Of a stretch of 64,000 bases of DNA, positions 36,068 through 49,100 are shown piece after piece. The position numbers and the translations under genes were made by a program. The stretch's first letter is position 1. The number at the start of each line of letters is the position of its first letter. This stretch comes from Ciona intestinalis (Eukaryota > Chordata > Ascidiacea > Phlebobranchia > Cionidae): the NCBI RefSeq assembly GCF_000224145.3, contig NC_020174.2, forward strand, positions 2,029,056 to 2,093,055. Reading direction: 5' to 3'. The notes beneath the pieces were generated by a model. That model was given only the letters and a program-made list of their open reading frames with translations, did no database searches and was not told the DNA's origin.

Positions 36068-39000
36068 TTATACATAGGAGACATCCTCATAAACGTTGTG
36101 GTCGTCACCACTTAAAATGCTTCTTTGATCCTGTGTTTCACGTATCATATTTCCTGGTGTGTTACTCCAAAACTGCTGTGGAACTAAGCTGTCTTCGTCC
36201 CACGCCACAAAACCACTGTCGCATTTACTTCGTTGTATGTTGTTGCGTTGTGGTATTACACATACATCCTTAACTTTAGTCTGATTAATGCTATTTGTTC
36301 TTGAGTCTCTCATTGGAGAACGATTTCGATTATTTACATCTACAATATTCTCATTGTTAAGGGTAGGCTGTTTTTCTACTGTAACCTCTTTAAACTTTGC
36401 CATACAGCAATAAACAGCTACCCCTGCAACTACCATTAAAACAATACATACAGACCCCATTACAATACTAATAATCATGAATTGATTTTCTTGAGGTTCT
36501 GCAACTTGATTTGAAAGCTTTGGAACACCAGCGGATGTTTCTAAATGTTGAAAAGTTGTTGTTGTTGTTGTTTTTGTTGTTGTCCGCGTTAGAACATTTG
36601 TTGTTCTTGTAGAAGACTGTTGCTGTTCACATTCCAATGATTCTAATGGATAAAGACAGCTTCCAAAGTGTTTTACATCACTTAGATACTTTCCTTTATT
36701 CGTTGCAGGTTGAAAGCACCTAACATCCAATTTATCAATCCATTGATCTTTGTCTTTAAGAAAATCCTGCAAAGTGGTGACATAATAAATATGATACATT
36801 ATTATTCAATGCATATATTCTATTTATATACAAGTATGGAGTACTTCCATCATTGCTACATAAAAGTACATACTAATTTTCTTATATAATATTAGCCAAA
36901 TAAATAACAGGTAAATACGACAGGTGCCATGGCATAGTGGTTAGCGCGCCTGCATGTAACCCATAGGTGGGTTCAAGGCTCGTCGCTGCTACCATTGTGA
37001 GTGTATGTGNNNNNNNNNNNNNNNNNNNNNNNNNNNNNNNNNNNNNNNNNNNNNNNNNNNNNNNNNNNNNNNNNNNNNNNNNNNNNNNNNNNNNNNNNNA
37101 AGACACTTAACGGCAATTGCTCCAACCCAGTGGTCACTAATGGGTTGTCCAAATTACCAGTCATACATAAAATAATCCCCCCGGCCACGCGAGGATAAAG
37201 TAAGTTACATTCATTCATTCATATGGTTACACGACTTTAATCTGTAAACATTTCTAACCAATATTTAACACAATCACATACTCTGTATTTAATTGAATGG
37301 CAATCACATAACCATTTGTTGTTTTGCATTAAATTTACATCCGGTACCCTCCCATTTGCAACGATACGTCGAAACCAATCTGAATGTGGAGTACGAAGTT
37401 GGTTTGACATGAGTAGAACTGATTTCAGGTCACTGCAACAAAGTAAACAACTTAATCAAGGAGGTTTGCGGACCAAGAAAAAAATAAACAAACCTTTGGT
37501 TATCAAACAGGTTGGCAGGTAAACATTGAAGTCTGTTAAAACTAAGGTCAACAACTTCCAAATGTGGAGATGACACCAACAAGTCGCTATCAAGGCTTTG
37601 TAAGTGATTATGCTTCAACCGCAATTCCCTAAAAAAATAATGGTAAATATGAATGTATTAGCTACTCACGTAATGGAGATGATAAAACATATTGAAAGAA
37701 AGGTATGACCCCTTAATAAAAAATAATAACATTTGTAAGCCAACAGATGTAAGCCCTAAAATATCAACATTTGTAAGGTAATATTAATATTCTGAGAATT
37801 TGAATAAGAGCTAAAATTTTCAGCATTTTGTCCCCCCAAAATATATACGCTAACTACTTTACTATGGCGCAGAATAAGCCAGAATTTATAGCAACTGCAC
37901 AGTTACCAATACAGTTAACCTTACCTTAACTGTACCAGGCCACTCAGATGTCCTGGTTCAAACTTTTTTATTTTATTGTAGCTAAGATCAAGTAGTTTCA
38001 TTGATATTAATTCTTTGAAAGCATGTCTGTGCACATACTTTAAGTTGTTCCGATCCAATCGTAAAATTGTCAAATTTGATACACCTAAAAAAAACATACA
38101 TGAATGTTACAATGTTAAATAAAAATGTATTGTGACTTGTGAGTAATTGTTTATTTTGTATATTGTATAGCTGACAAGTTCGACAAACCATTAGTGACCA
38201 CTGGGTTGGAGTAATTGCCGTTAAGTGTTCTGCCCAAGGACACACGCGCTCACAATGGTAGCAGCGAGAGCCTTGAAGCCATAACCTCTGGGTTAGAGGC
38301 AGACAGGCTAACCAACTGTGCCACAGCACCAGATATAATAAAAAAATTAATTAAAGCTAAACTGCATTTAGTTTTAAATAAACATTACTGAGAATTCAAA
38401 GCAGATTACGTCAAAGTCAATATATGGACTCGCAAGTTACAATTCTACTTAAGTGTACAATACCTTTTATGGTGGCATTGACAAACACAATATCTGAGTA
38501 AATACACTTTTCAGGTGGCCAACTACAATAGAAGGTTGTATATCATAAAACCCTTCTTATAAAATTTGTGCTTTACATATTACAACGTAACTTTTATTTA
38601 TCGCTTCGAAAACAATAAAGAAAATCAAATTACTGAAACTAGAAATCAACAGCAAAATGAGAGTCTTTAAAACACGCTATTAATAAAAAGGGGGGGAAAA
38701 GTGTAAGGTATAAAGCATGACTGTTAAACCCCCATTTTTTTTGGTTTAGATGCGCTTTTTTGAAAATGGTTCTGTATGTTCAAGTATACCACCACCGAAC
38801 AAACATAATCTTTTCATGAAAAACTAGGAATTCACATCAATAGTAGATAGGTATTACCATTAAAAGCACTATTAATGGTTGAAATTGAATTCCGTGACAA
38901 TATAAGTTCATCTAGATGTAAATGACTGAAGCATGACTTGGGAATAGTTTGTATCATGTTGTCGTCATAGTTCAGTTGCTTTACATGGGCGTATTGCCGC

Positions 39001-40863
39001 AGAACACCTGAAAGAATATGCAAAGTTAATTATTAAACAGGAATTGCTACAAGAATATGTTATAGCAAATAGGTCTATGTGGACACTGAATGCAAACTAT
39101 CAAGTAATTTGTTATTGTTCTCTAATAAAAATGCAATTCCTAAGTAAAAAATCATGGTAAGATTTCCAAGTTCCAACTTTGTTAGGCGCCATGGCAAAGT
39201 TTCACGCTCGATACTTCTACCATTGGGGGCAAATGTGTTCTTGATCAAGATACCTAATCAAAATTGGTTCAACTCAGCGGTCCCTTTTGGGTTGTCTGAA
39301 TTGTTAGTCATAAATTAACATAAAAAAAATCACCCACAAAGTTACATAACTTGAGGACACAAAGTGCATCTAACAGAACATAAATGTTTTAATGACTGTT
39401 GTTGTACTTCCACTCAAGCATAAAAAAGTTACCTATTTTATTTAATTAGGATACATATATTTTAAAACGAAAATATTACACTAAGATGTTGGGTTGCTCT
39501 GAGATGCTAAGGGTATATAAAGTGGGAGAGCATATCGTAAATGGAAGGCCAAACCGTTTTTTTTTTTAGATCATATTAAACAGTTCAAACCATGCACATG
39601 ACCTAAGAGTTAACATTTGTAACAGGGAGTTTAATGGCACTTTTATCCATTGCAAAATTTAGAAATACATTAGGGTCGTTGTTAAATTTTAAGTGCTACA
39701 ATAAAAGGAGGCTAAACAATGGCTAGATATAATAAATGTTACCACGATAACTTTACTGTAAATAACTTGGAAAACTTCTACAAAAAAGTTAGAAAAAATA
39801 ATAAATGTATCGCATTTATCTTTGTGGTAAAGTAAGGACAATCGTTATAACACGATTGTTCTGTTTCGTACACCTCCCATACGAGTTACTACATATGATT
39901 TTGAATAAATAGATGCAACTTACTTAACCCTCGCGTTGCAAAAAAACGACAGTCGTTATAACAGGTGTTCTGTTTCATGCATCTCGTCGCAGCTACCAAG
40001 TATGCTACTTTGTGGGTGATTATTATTATATTTTTTGTATGGCTGAAAATTTGAACAAGCCATTAGTGACCACTGAGTTGTAGCAACTTCCGTTAGGTGT
40101 CTTGCCCAAGGACACATATGGCCGTGCACAATGGTGGCAGCGGCGAGCCTTGAACCCATTACCTCTGGGTTAGAAGCAGGCTCCCAAGCCACTATGCCAC
40201 GGCGCCAGACATATATATCCTTGCAAGTAATTTTTTTTTATTTTAACATATGTACCTCTAAAATTCTGTTGGCAACTTGAGTTTAAGTAAATTGTTTCAG
40301 CATACCGAGGATCACCTTCTCCATGTATTTCATTGGGTGGAGGTAATGAAGTAAAAGTTGTGGAATCACACCATAGTATATTATGCCTGTGGTCAAACTT
40401 GCAACTGAAACATAATTGTAATTTATGCTGAATAAATAAATGTAACTTGCTTTATCCATGGCAGTTGGCCAGTTGTTATAACACAGGTGTTCTGTTTCAT
40501 ACACCTTGTGCCAGCTTACCAGTTACGGTGTATATATCTTTGTGGGTGTATTTTTTGTATAGTTGACAATGTATACAACCCATTAGTAACCATTGGGTTT
40601 GAGCAATTGCCATTAAGTGTCTTGCTCAAAGAGGCCCAAAATGGTAGCAGTGGCGAGAAACTCATACCCTATGGGTTAGTTAGAACTAGAAGCAGTAACT
40701 GTACTGTGTATATATTAAGTTCACCATTACCTAAAAATATATATGCTTACTTTTGTCCATTGGTTTTGTTGGAACAGTGTTTTATACGAGATGCTGAAGG
40801 TGTATAAGAAATAAGGAACTCTAAAACAAGACCAAGAAAGACTTGTGAAGATAAATAACGCAT
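36068..40863 (-). CDS. LRR type I membrane receptor, copy 2 (LRR-2), 7 exons, inverted paralogue of LRR-1
   Basis: Exons on minus: 40751-40863, 40256-40404, 38858-39007, 37925-38084, 37494-37628, 37282-37432, 36068-36766. They total 1557 nt, 518 aa, all in phase. Exon 1 encodes a signal peptide (QVFLGLVLEFLISYTPSAS) and then IKHCSNKTNGQ, matching LRR-1 TKHCSNKGNVQ. Exon 2 is the LRR N-cap with CKFDHRHNILWC, the same cysteine spacing as LRR-1. Exon 4 is 160 nt against 232 nt in LRR-1: exactly one 24-residue LRR fewer. Exons 5-6 and the intron between them are almost identical to LRR-1. Exon 7 completes the LRRCT (DVRCFQPATNKG), then gives a Thr-rich stalk, a membrane segment near residues 381-407, and a tail that shares only a DSGF motif with LRR-1 and ends in VYEDVSYV. 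Introns 1-4 are studded with SINEs. Confidence 0.9.
36923..37222 (+). mobile_element. SINE with assembly gap, LRR-2 intron 6
   Basis: GGTGCCATGGCATAGTGGTT A box, TGGGTTCAAGGCTCG B box, and an ATTCATTCATTCAT tail. It is the best view here of the tRNA-like promoter. Confidence 0.88.
37010..37099. other. assembly gap (90 N) inside a SINE in LRR-2 intron 6
   Basis: Undetermined bases in the middle of a SINE copy, between its tRNA-like head and its tail. The flanks are continuous with one element. Confidence 0.99.
38158..38331 (-). mobile_element. SINE 5' two-thirds, LRR-2 intron 3
   Basis: CACTGGGTTGGAGTAATTGC body and reversed head AACCAACTGTGCCACAGCAC. Confidence 0.82.
39183..39350 (+). mobile_element. 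SINE, head partly lost, LRR-2 intron 2
   Basis: GTTAGGCGCCATGGCAAAGT then GGTTCAACTCAGCGGTCCC. Confidence 0.75.
39836..39895 (-). mobile_element. SINE tail fragment
   Basis: GTTATAACACGATTGTTCTG and CATACGAGTTACTACATATG, directly before a full copy. Confidence 0.65.
39903..40207 (-). mobile_element. full-length SINE, LRR-2 intron 2
   Basis: Complete from the tail side (CAACTTACTTAACCC) to the head (CACTATGCCACGGCGCC), 305 bp. Ends about 50 bp from exon 2. Confidence 0.88.
40424..40692 (-). mobile_element. SINE, LRR-2 intron 1
   Basis: TAACACAGGTGTTCTGTTTC to GGTAGCAGTGGCGAG; head eroded. Confidence 0.82.
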
Positions 40864-41463
40864 TTCTACATACCAACAGACACCATTTATGTTAGAGTAC
40901 CCATACTCAACCCATACTCTATAATACTTTTGATCTTATAAAAATCTTAACCTAAAAAATAAAAACGTACCATATCTTATTATTAACACTACATATCATT
41001 ATATGCAAATGAGTAGATACTAAAACATGTAAGCTGAAGCATATTTTTTTTATTTATATATGTATAGTTAACTCCCATGCATATTCTGTTGTACTATGCC
41101 TAAGAGTTAAACATACAACAAAATATACCTAGGAACTAAGTATATTCAATACAATATGCCCGAGAGTTAAATATAAAAAAAATATGCCTCAGCTTACAGG
41201 TTTCAGTATCTACCATGCAAATAAGGTCAAACAAAACAATAATAAAACACAACACATCTAATTAATCAGTCCTAACTTTACTGTTTATCAGCAAACTACA
41301 TTAAGTTAATGTAATTTAATTTAACATATAGATAAAAGCAAAGTAGATTAAAGCAAAGCGATAACTTTTTCACTCTAATACCAAACAGGAACACAAATTG
41401 AAAGCAAACAAATGTAAGCGAAACTCGAAAGGAAGATGAAAGAAAAAGAGAAATTTCGTCTGT

Positions 41464-41474
41464 GGGAATTTCCC
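41464..41474. promoter_or_regulatory. NF-kappaB-like palindrome upstream of LRR-2
   Basis: Same GGGAATTTCCC palindrome, 0.6 kb upstream of the LRR-2 start codon at 40863. No other copy was noticed in the window. Confidence 0.45.
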
Positions 41475-42375
41475 AATTGCGTGTTTTTGCCACAGAAATA
41501 AAAAAGAATAGATCATCTCCAATGTCGGTAAAGGAGAGAGGTGATACACTCTCTCTCTTTCGCGGGTCGTACCCGTTTACCATTGTAGTCAATGGAATCG
41601 AGGGCGTTTTATGTTGTTTTTATTCGTTTTTTGATTTAATTAAAAGTTATAAGGTAAAATAACTATTTTCTAGTATATATATATTTCTAATAAACCGTTT
41701 GTTTAAAGTTTTTAATTAAAATTATTAAATAATTAAATTTTCCAAACGAGTGGTAAACTGTAAGCGTTAACCTACCAAATAACTAAACTGGCCTAATAAA
41801 CTTGAGTAGTTGGTGTAGTTTTTGAAATAAACAGCTAAAACCTCCTAAAACCACTGTGCGCCTATCTTTTACAATAGAGACCAAGCGAAATGGGGACGGA
41901 GTTGGCGGTCAGGTGAATGGAAAAAAAATACATCACGATTTTGGGCAGTTGCGCGTTCATCTACTCTTTTTTATTTCTCTGGTTTTTGCTTAACCGGAAA
42001 CCAATCATTTAACACCGGTGTTTCATACACCTCGTGCAAGCAAAAAACCAGATGATTTCTTTACTACTGATCTATATTTCTAGAAATTACGTATATTTAA
42101 GATTCACTTAGATTACCTAATCGTAATGGTCCAGTTAAATAAGCACAACACGCGGTATTACGTGAGAAATAGCACGAACTTTTAAACCAACACATAAAAA
42201 CTGAATTGAAATCTATTTAAATTTGCCCATCCAAAGAGGTTTTGTTTTAATCTTTTTTGCCTATCTATCTCTAAATTTATATATTGTAATCTACATGGGT
42301 GAGGTGCTGCAGCGTGGCATGTCATTGACTTGATGTTTAGGCTACAGTTGGCCCACTACCTGACACCTAAGGTGC

Positions 42376-42465
42376 TAAAACCAATTAGCGGCCACTGGGT
42401 TAGAGCAATGTCTATTAGGTGACTTGTCCAAGGACACTTTAGAATCAGTATTAAACCCAGCTTTC
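42376..42465 (-). mobile_element. SINE body fragment
   Basis: GCGGCCACTGGGTTAGAGCA and GACTTGTCCAAGGACAC. Confidence 0.65.
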
Positions 42466-43152
42466 ATCGTTTTTTTTTACATTTTTACACTTTAAGTCCA
42501 AATAACATTTGCAATATTTTTCATCGTTATTATCCTTCGGGATAATTGAGTAACTTTATAATGAAGGTTACAAGATAGGTAGTTTCACAAAGACGATCAG
42601 TGTACAGAATTAAAAAGATAAAAAAACAAATCTTAATAAAAATCCAGGACAGATCTGATTTTAACGGTGCATCTAGCAAAGGTATGTTGCACCTTGTTGC
42701 CCTATGTTGTAGGCAGAAAATCAGTTATGTGAAAATCATCTTATTATAAAAGATTTTTAGAGCAGATTCAACAAAACGATTTAAAAAAGGCAGTTTAAAA
42801 AAACATGATTCTATTCACACACTACAGCATAAAAAGATTAGATTAATTAAAACAACGAAGAAAAGGAAATTAGCAACAAAACAATGGCCATAATTTTCTA
42901 CCTATGTTTCAGTACGTACCAACATAAAATATTACACATACAAAGAATTGATATTTAAATTGCAAGTTATATATAAAAAGTTATTACAATCAATATATAG
43001 AATTATTAATTATGTACTACATATATCACTTTTGATTATCATTACAAACAAACCACAATTAACACTGGTTTAAAAACATAATAATAGCAATTAAAGTAAT
43101 CAATGTAAAACAAAAATTAATCTTTTTTACGAAAATGGTATTTTGGTATTTT

Positions 43153-46100
43153 TTACTTGTAACGTGTATATGCATAATATGATGCCATACTTAATACAAC
43201 AACCCATAAAAAACGTCGAATCAAAACTGGTCTCTTCTTTCCTTTTATGGTCTTGTTGGGTAAGGGCCGTGTGTGCAAGGGGTGCAACATGCGCTGTTTT
43301 TGTTCCATGATTGCCCTTCGTGCCCCTTCCCATCTACCAGCACCAACTAAGCGGTATTGATATGCAGAACTTATTTCATAAAAAATCTAAAATGAAATAT
43401 TTCATAAAAAAATAAAATAGAATATGTACGTTTAAAATGGCAAATTTATTACTAATTAGACTAAACATACCTTTTTTGCAAGCTGGTAATCAGTGAAAAA
43501 CAAGGAAAACAGGTTTGGTTTTACTCCAATCTTGAGGGCAATCTCATCCATATAGTCAATGTGAGGTACCTAGGAAAGATGCTGCATATTAGCAAGACAC
43601 TTAAAAAAAAGACAGTTAACAGCAATTGATCCAACCTAGTGGACCCTTATAGGTTGTCTGAATTTTCACATTACATATAAAATAAACAGGTATGAGGTGT
43701 AAGAGGATAAATAAATTACATTTATTCATTACAATCACTCATTCTATTTTAGTAATGAACGAATAAATACATTTTACCAATTTATTTACATGTGGCATAA
43801 CCAACAGTCATTTTTTATACTATATAGCTCTTTCTTATAAACAGATTACCAAATATGTACATTAGTTTTTTATATGTAAGCAATTTGAAAACAAACTTTT
43901 ATAATGTAAGATTTAGGTATTTAATCTGAAAATAAATGCACCTCGATAGTATGCCTTTGGCTGTTGTAATATTTTCGTTTCATAGCCTTTCTTTTTTTGT
44001 CAATATCTTTTATCATTTCTCTATCCGATGGAAGTTGTACTATATCTAGACGTAGACATGTAGACAACTATTAAGAGATATAAAAAATGGCAATTTAAAA
44101 ACATGAAAAGTCTTATTTCTACCCAACATAATATGCACTTAACAAAGTATTACTATGTTAACATAAAGTGTAAACCTGTAACATAGTTTTTTTGCTGTGG
44201 CTCAGTGGTTAAGCTCTTGTATGTATTAGAAGGTTAGCGGGTTTGATGCCCAATATTTATAATCTTAATAGTGTATGTGTCTTGGCAAAGCACCTAATAG
44301 ACAACTGAGAAATCACTAATGGGTCCTAGCACCCTGGTATTCATGGTAAAAGGACAAATTTAGCCTAAATCTCAGGTTCCATGGTGTATCATGCTGTAGG
44401 ACCCAACTCCTATAGTATTAAATTTTAGTATCAGTAGGGTGGGGGAATATGGGACACCTTTTACCTCTATTTTCTCGCCCCGTTTAGTAGTAAACAAAGA
44501 ACATTCAAAAAATTATAAAACTATATGACCATGACTCCCATTGACCGTTTTAATTGTTTAAAACAACTTTAGGATATTTACATATTATGTGCTAAAGGTG
44601 TCCCATCTTCCTCCACCCTACTATATATACTATATGTTTTATTGCTATAACTGATTAATATTAAGATTAAAAAAAAACAAAAAAACAGTTTTTTTAGTTA
44701 TATCTGCAGTGTTAAAATTTAATGTTTTATAAACCACTGCAAATAAAAAGGTAAACACTTGGTAGCAATAAACATATTTAAACCTTTAAACACCCTTGTG
44801 GCCCAACGACACTGCATCTCTGATACAGGGTTCACAGCTCCAAGCACTTGTACATGTCCTATGATGGCTAATGTGTTTCTCTTCATTGATAATGGCCACA
44901 TGTATTTGTACAGCTGAGCATCTGTACCATTTACCTGTGTAAATAACAATAGTGATTAAACCTAAACCAAACAAAACATTCTCTTTTTATTTAAATAATA
45001 TAAACATACCAAACAAATTTTATTAAGCAAAAAGAAACTTTATATTAATTCAAAATCCAAATTGTTTTTAAATATTTTTTAATATCACAAATGTACACTA
45101 GAAAACCTTACATGGGCAATTGATTCATGTAAAAAAGGGAACTCGAAAACAAATCCAGTTGCAAATATGACGACATCAGCTTCTTCTTCTGTCCCATCAT
45201 CAAACACAACGGAACGTTCTTTAAAACTTCGGATATTTGACTTAATCACAATTGAACCGATTATAATACGGTTGGGTAATTCATCGTTAACAAAAGGATG
45301 CTGGGAAAGAAAAGCTACAATTATTTATTTAGAACAAACACAACACTCAGTATGATATCTAAATCAGTCTGTTCTGCTAAAAAAGGGCTTAGATATGAAT
45401 AAAACTTCCACTGATAAAACAGTAATTTAGAAAAATATTTTCGGCATGTGTTGAATAGTGTAAATTTTGATAAATTTTGGCATATTACAGAAGTTTAAAA
45501 ATTTGTTTGGTTTGTGTGTTGCAATCATAAACAATAAAGTGTCCGGACATCAAAACAGAGCAATAATGATTATTAATAACATATAAATTAATAAAAATTT
45601 AAAATCAATAAAAATGTCAAAACAGATTAATAAACGTTAAAAGTAGTTAATAGTCATCGAATGATATCAATTCCATGCAATAAGCATAAATTCTAGGAAT
45701 TCTAAAAATGCAAAACATACGTAACTTTATTTATACAGATATGCTTATGCCTTGAGATTAATATTATGTCAATATTATTTGCTAAACTGAAGTAGTTCAC
45801 CTGGTTAAATGGTCCATGTTCAGGTTTTAAACCATAATGGGCATGATCTAATTTTTCAGTCAACATTTTTTCCACAGCTTTTTGTGTGATGCTCTTGGGA
45901 ATTAACCAGTCCAACAGGTTTTGATATCTTAGAAATATAAAGCATATACAAAAACTTTTGAATGAATGAATTCCAATGCCTTCATATATTTAGTGACGAA
46001 TAATTTAACAATATAACAAAGAAATCTCTTTTTTATTATGTGTGCCAGAGCAAAAATAAGTTATAATATGTTTTATTTTTCTTATTATTTTTCCGTAATT

Positions 46101-49100
46101 AATGACAGTTTGGACACCCATTTGTAACCAGTAGGAAAAAGGTAAGATCTCCCATCCATTACAATTAAAGCTCCTGTAGCACCCTAGGTGTTGGGGTAAT
46201 AGCCAATTCTGGCTTAAAACTTAGTTTCCATGGTATATCTCGCTGCAGGACCTTATGCACATAGTAATAAATATAGTGCTTGAGAGCAATTTTCCCTGAA
46301 TGTCCTGGACAAGAAAAAAAAACACAAATAAAAGTATGAACCTTGTAGTAATAAGAAAATCAATTGGATATCCATGCGGTCCAACTCTATTGAAGACCCA
46401 AGAACCACGGCGTGTACTTAGAAACACCTGGATAAAGTTTTTTCCTATAATTTTATTTCCTAGAGAATTATTATATAGGTTTAGCATCCATGGTTTTATT
46501 TAACATTTTTCTTCTATAGGTTTTTACCCCTACCATGTTTTTTGCTACTGTATTTGTAGTAATAAAAGTAATAAATATAATTTAACCTAAATAAATATAA
46601 TTTATGGTATTTTCAAAATAAAAAAGTTACACAAAAACAGAACTTAGTTGAACACTATATAAACCCTCATATTTGAAGTGTTTTTATAACCACTTTAGCT
46701 ACATAAAAAACTGGATAATATTACTGAACTTTTCTTATAAATTCTTAGTTAATTTATGTCATGAATGTCGAATGATGTAACTTATTTATAGTCACATGGG
46801 CACAAAAACCGAATAATTCATATTAAGAAATAAACCTGTTTTGCATGCCAGCTTAATTCCACGGCAATATCTCCACCAGAGTTACCCATACCAAGAACAA
46901 CAACTTTCTTATTTTCAAAACCCTTGAAATCTCTGTAATCATGACTGTGTAATATTCGTCCCTGAAATTTGTCAGCTCCTGAAAAATTAGATAATTTATG
47001 TCATGAATGAATGAATGATGTTGTAACTTATTTATTATGTGGTAGAAAACAAAAGCTGGTGTAAACCGAATGTTCTGTTTCATACATCGTATGCCTGCTT
47101 ACGAGTTACACCGCTTGTAACTGTGTAGGTAATTATTTGTATGGTGGACATTTTAAAACCCATAAGAGACCATTGGGTTGAAGTAATTACTGTTGGTCAA
47201 GGACACAAACAGCTAAAGTGTCTTGGTCAAAAACAGACACTCTCACAATGGTAGTAGCTTCGAACTCATCATTCAATTTACACAAACCATTAAGAAAGAT
47301 AAAGTACAGGGCATTTTTTGCCTATAACCAGCAACATACCAGGTTTGGCCCCATGTACAGTTGAATATAAACTACGTACTAACCAGGGAATTGAGAGAGT
47401 GGGAAATGAGGTGAAGCGTGGTGACCAACAGCAACAAGAACGAAATCAAATATTTCTTCATTTATTTCATCATTTAATATATTCCTAGTTTTGACACGCC
47501 TGTAATACAACAACAATTGTTATTTAAAAATACATTAAACCCTCTCAATGCTTCTTTGCCCTTTTATCGATAATACTTTAATTTAAAGTACTATGAGAGC
47601 TCTGGAAACTTACTTTTTAAAACTCTTTTTTAAACAATATTATGAGGGAATGAATAAACATTTTGCACATATAAAATAAAATGTATCATTTAAGNNNNNN
47701 NNNNNNNNNNNNNNNNNNNNNNNNNNNNNNNNNNNNNNNNNNNNNNNNNNNNNNNNNNNNNNNNNNNNNNNNNNNNNNNNNNNNNNNNNNNNNNNNNNNN
47801 NNNNNNNNNNNNNNNNNNNNNNNNNNNNNNNNNNNNNNNNNNNNNNNNNNNNNNNNNNNNNNNNNNNNNNNNNNNNNNNNNNNNNNNNNNNNNNNNNNNN
47901 NNNNNNNNNNNNNNNNNNNNNNNNNNNNNNNNNNNNNNNNNNNNNNNNNNNNNNNNNNNNNNNNNNNNNNNNNNNNNNNNNNNNNNNNNNNNNNNNNNNN
48001 NNNNNNNNNNNNNNNNNNNNNNNNNNNNNNNNNNNNNNNNNNNNNNNNNNNNNNNNNNNNNNNNNNNNNNNNNNNNNNNNNNNNNNNNNNNNNNNNNNNN
48101 NNNNNNNNNNNNNNNNNNNNNNNNNNNNNNNNNNNNNNNNNNNNNNNNNNNNNNNNNNNNNNNNNNNNNNNNNNNNNNNNNNNNNNNNNNNNNNTACCAA
48201 AACAGAGATAATCAAGTCCAGCAAATTGTATGATATAAGAGATATATATTGTGCATAAATGGCATTGTCAGTCTCTTTTTCAAATTGGTTACAAACTAGA
48301 ATTCTAAATTGTTAACCACACATTAAAAAAAAACATTCTAAATGCATAAAACATGATACTTAGGACATAATGCCCCCACTTCATGAAGATAAATTTGTGA
48401 TTGTAAGGTTTTCATTCATAATATCATAATTGTCAATCACAAAATGTGTTTCAGAATTGTTAAATTATTAATACCCGCTAGCATACTTTCTATAATATTG
48501 CATATTCACACTATTATAAATTGTCATTTATGTATTTAAGCAACATTGATCTAAATTTTTACAGCAATTAATTATAAATACCTGTTGGCGTAATCCCTAT
48601 AATATTGCATGACCTTTGAATGGTGCATGTAATTTGGAGCTTCTTTTGGAAGTGGAAAATCTGAAAATGACATTAATTCTTTGCTTGTATTGATAAAAGT
48701 TGAGCGATATACGGTTGCTCCTTCTTTCGTGTCTTCTTCAAATCTCCATAGACCTTTGAAAAGATGAATTAAACCTATTTAGCCATGTGTGGTGCAGCAA
48801 GATATTTTATTCTATGCGGGAGATAGGTCCTTGTCAAGGATCTGGGATACAGGCCAGGCCTATTATTCCAACACCCATGAAGCATAACCAAGTCTTTCAA
48901 GCGACCAGTGTGACAATGTCCTGGACTCCATTCACAACATAGTTCCAGCAGGAGCAATATATTAAATAATGGGTGTTTTTATACACACACCGCTTTACAT
49001 TTATGATATTAGTTTTATACAATTTAATTGCACATATTTGGGAGTAAGTAGCCAAGGTCAAACTTTTAATAAAAACATTATTTCTTATACGGCAAAATTG

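Larger units (their letters stand above)
40864..43152. other. intergenic region between LRR-2 and FMO-a
   Basis: 2.3 kb that should hold the LRR-2 promoter and the FMO-a 3' UTR. It contains a kappaB palindrome at 41464-41474 and a SINE fragment at 42376-42465. A 98-codon minus reading frame at 41296-41592 has no family signal and is not called. Confidence 0.5.

Noticed and set aside
37988-38329. 113-codon minus frame beside LRR-2 exon 4
   Set aside because: It runs through a SINE and reads the exon in the wrong frame.
41296-41592. 98-codon minus frame upstream of LRR-2 with a hydrophobic stretch
   Set aside because: The true LRR-2 signal-peptide exon is 40751-40863, matching LRR-1 exon 1 in length, phase and sequence. 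This frame has no paralogue upstream of LRR-1.
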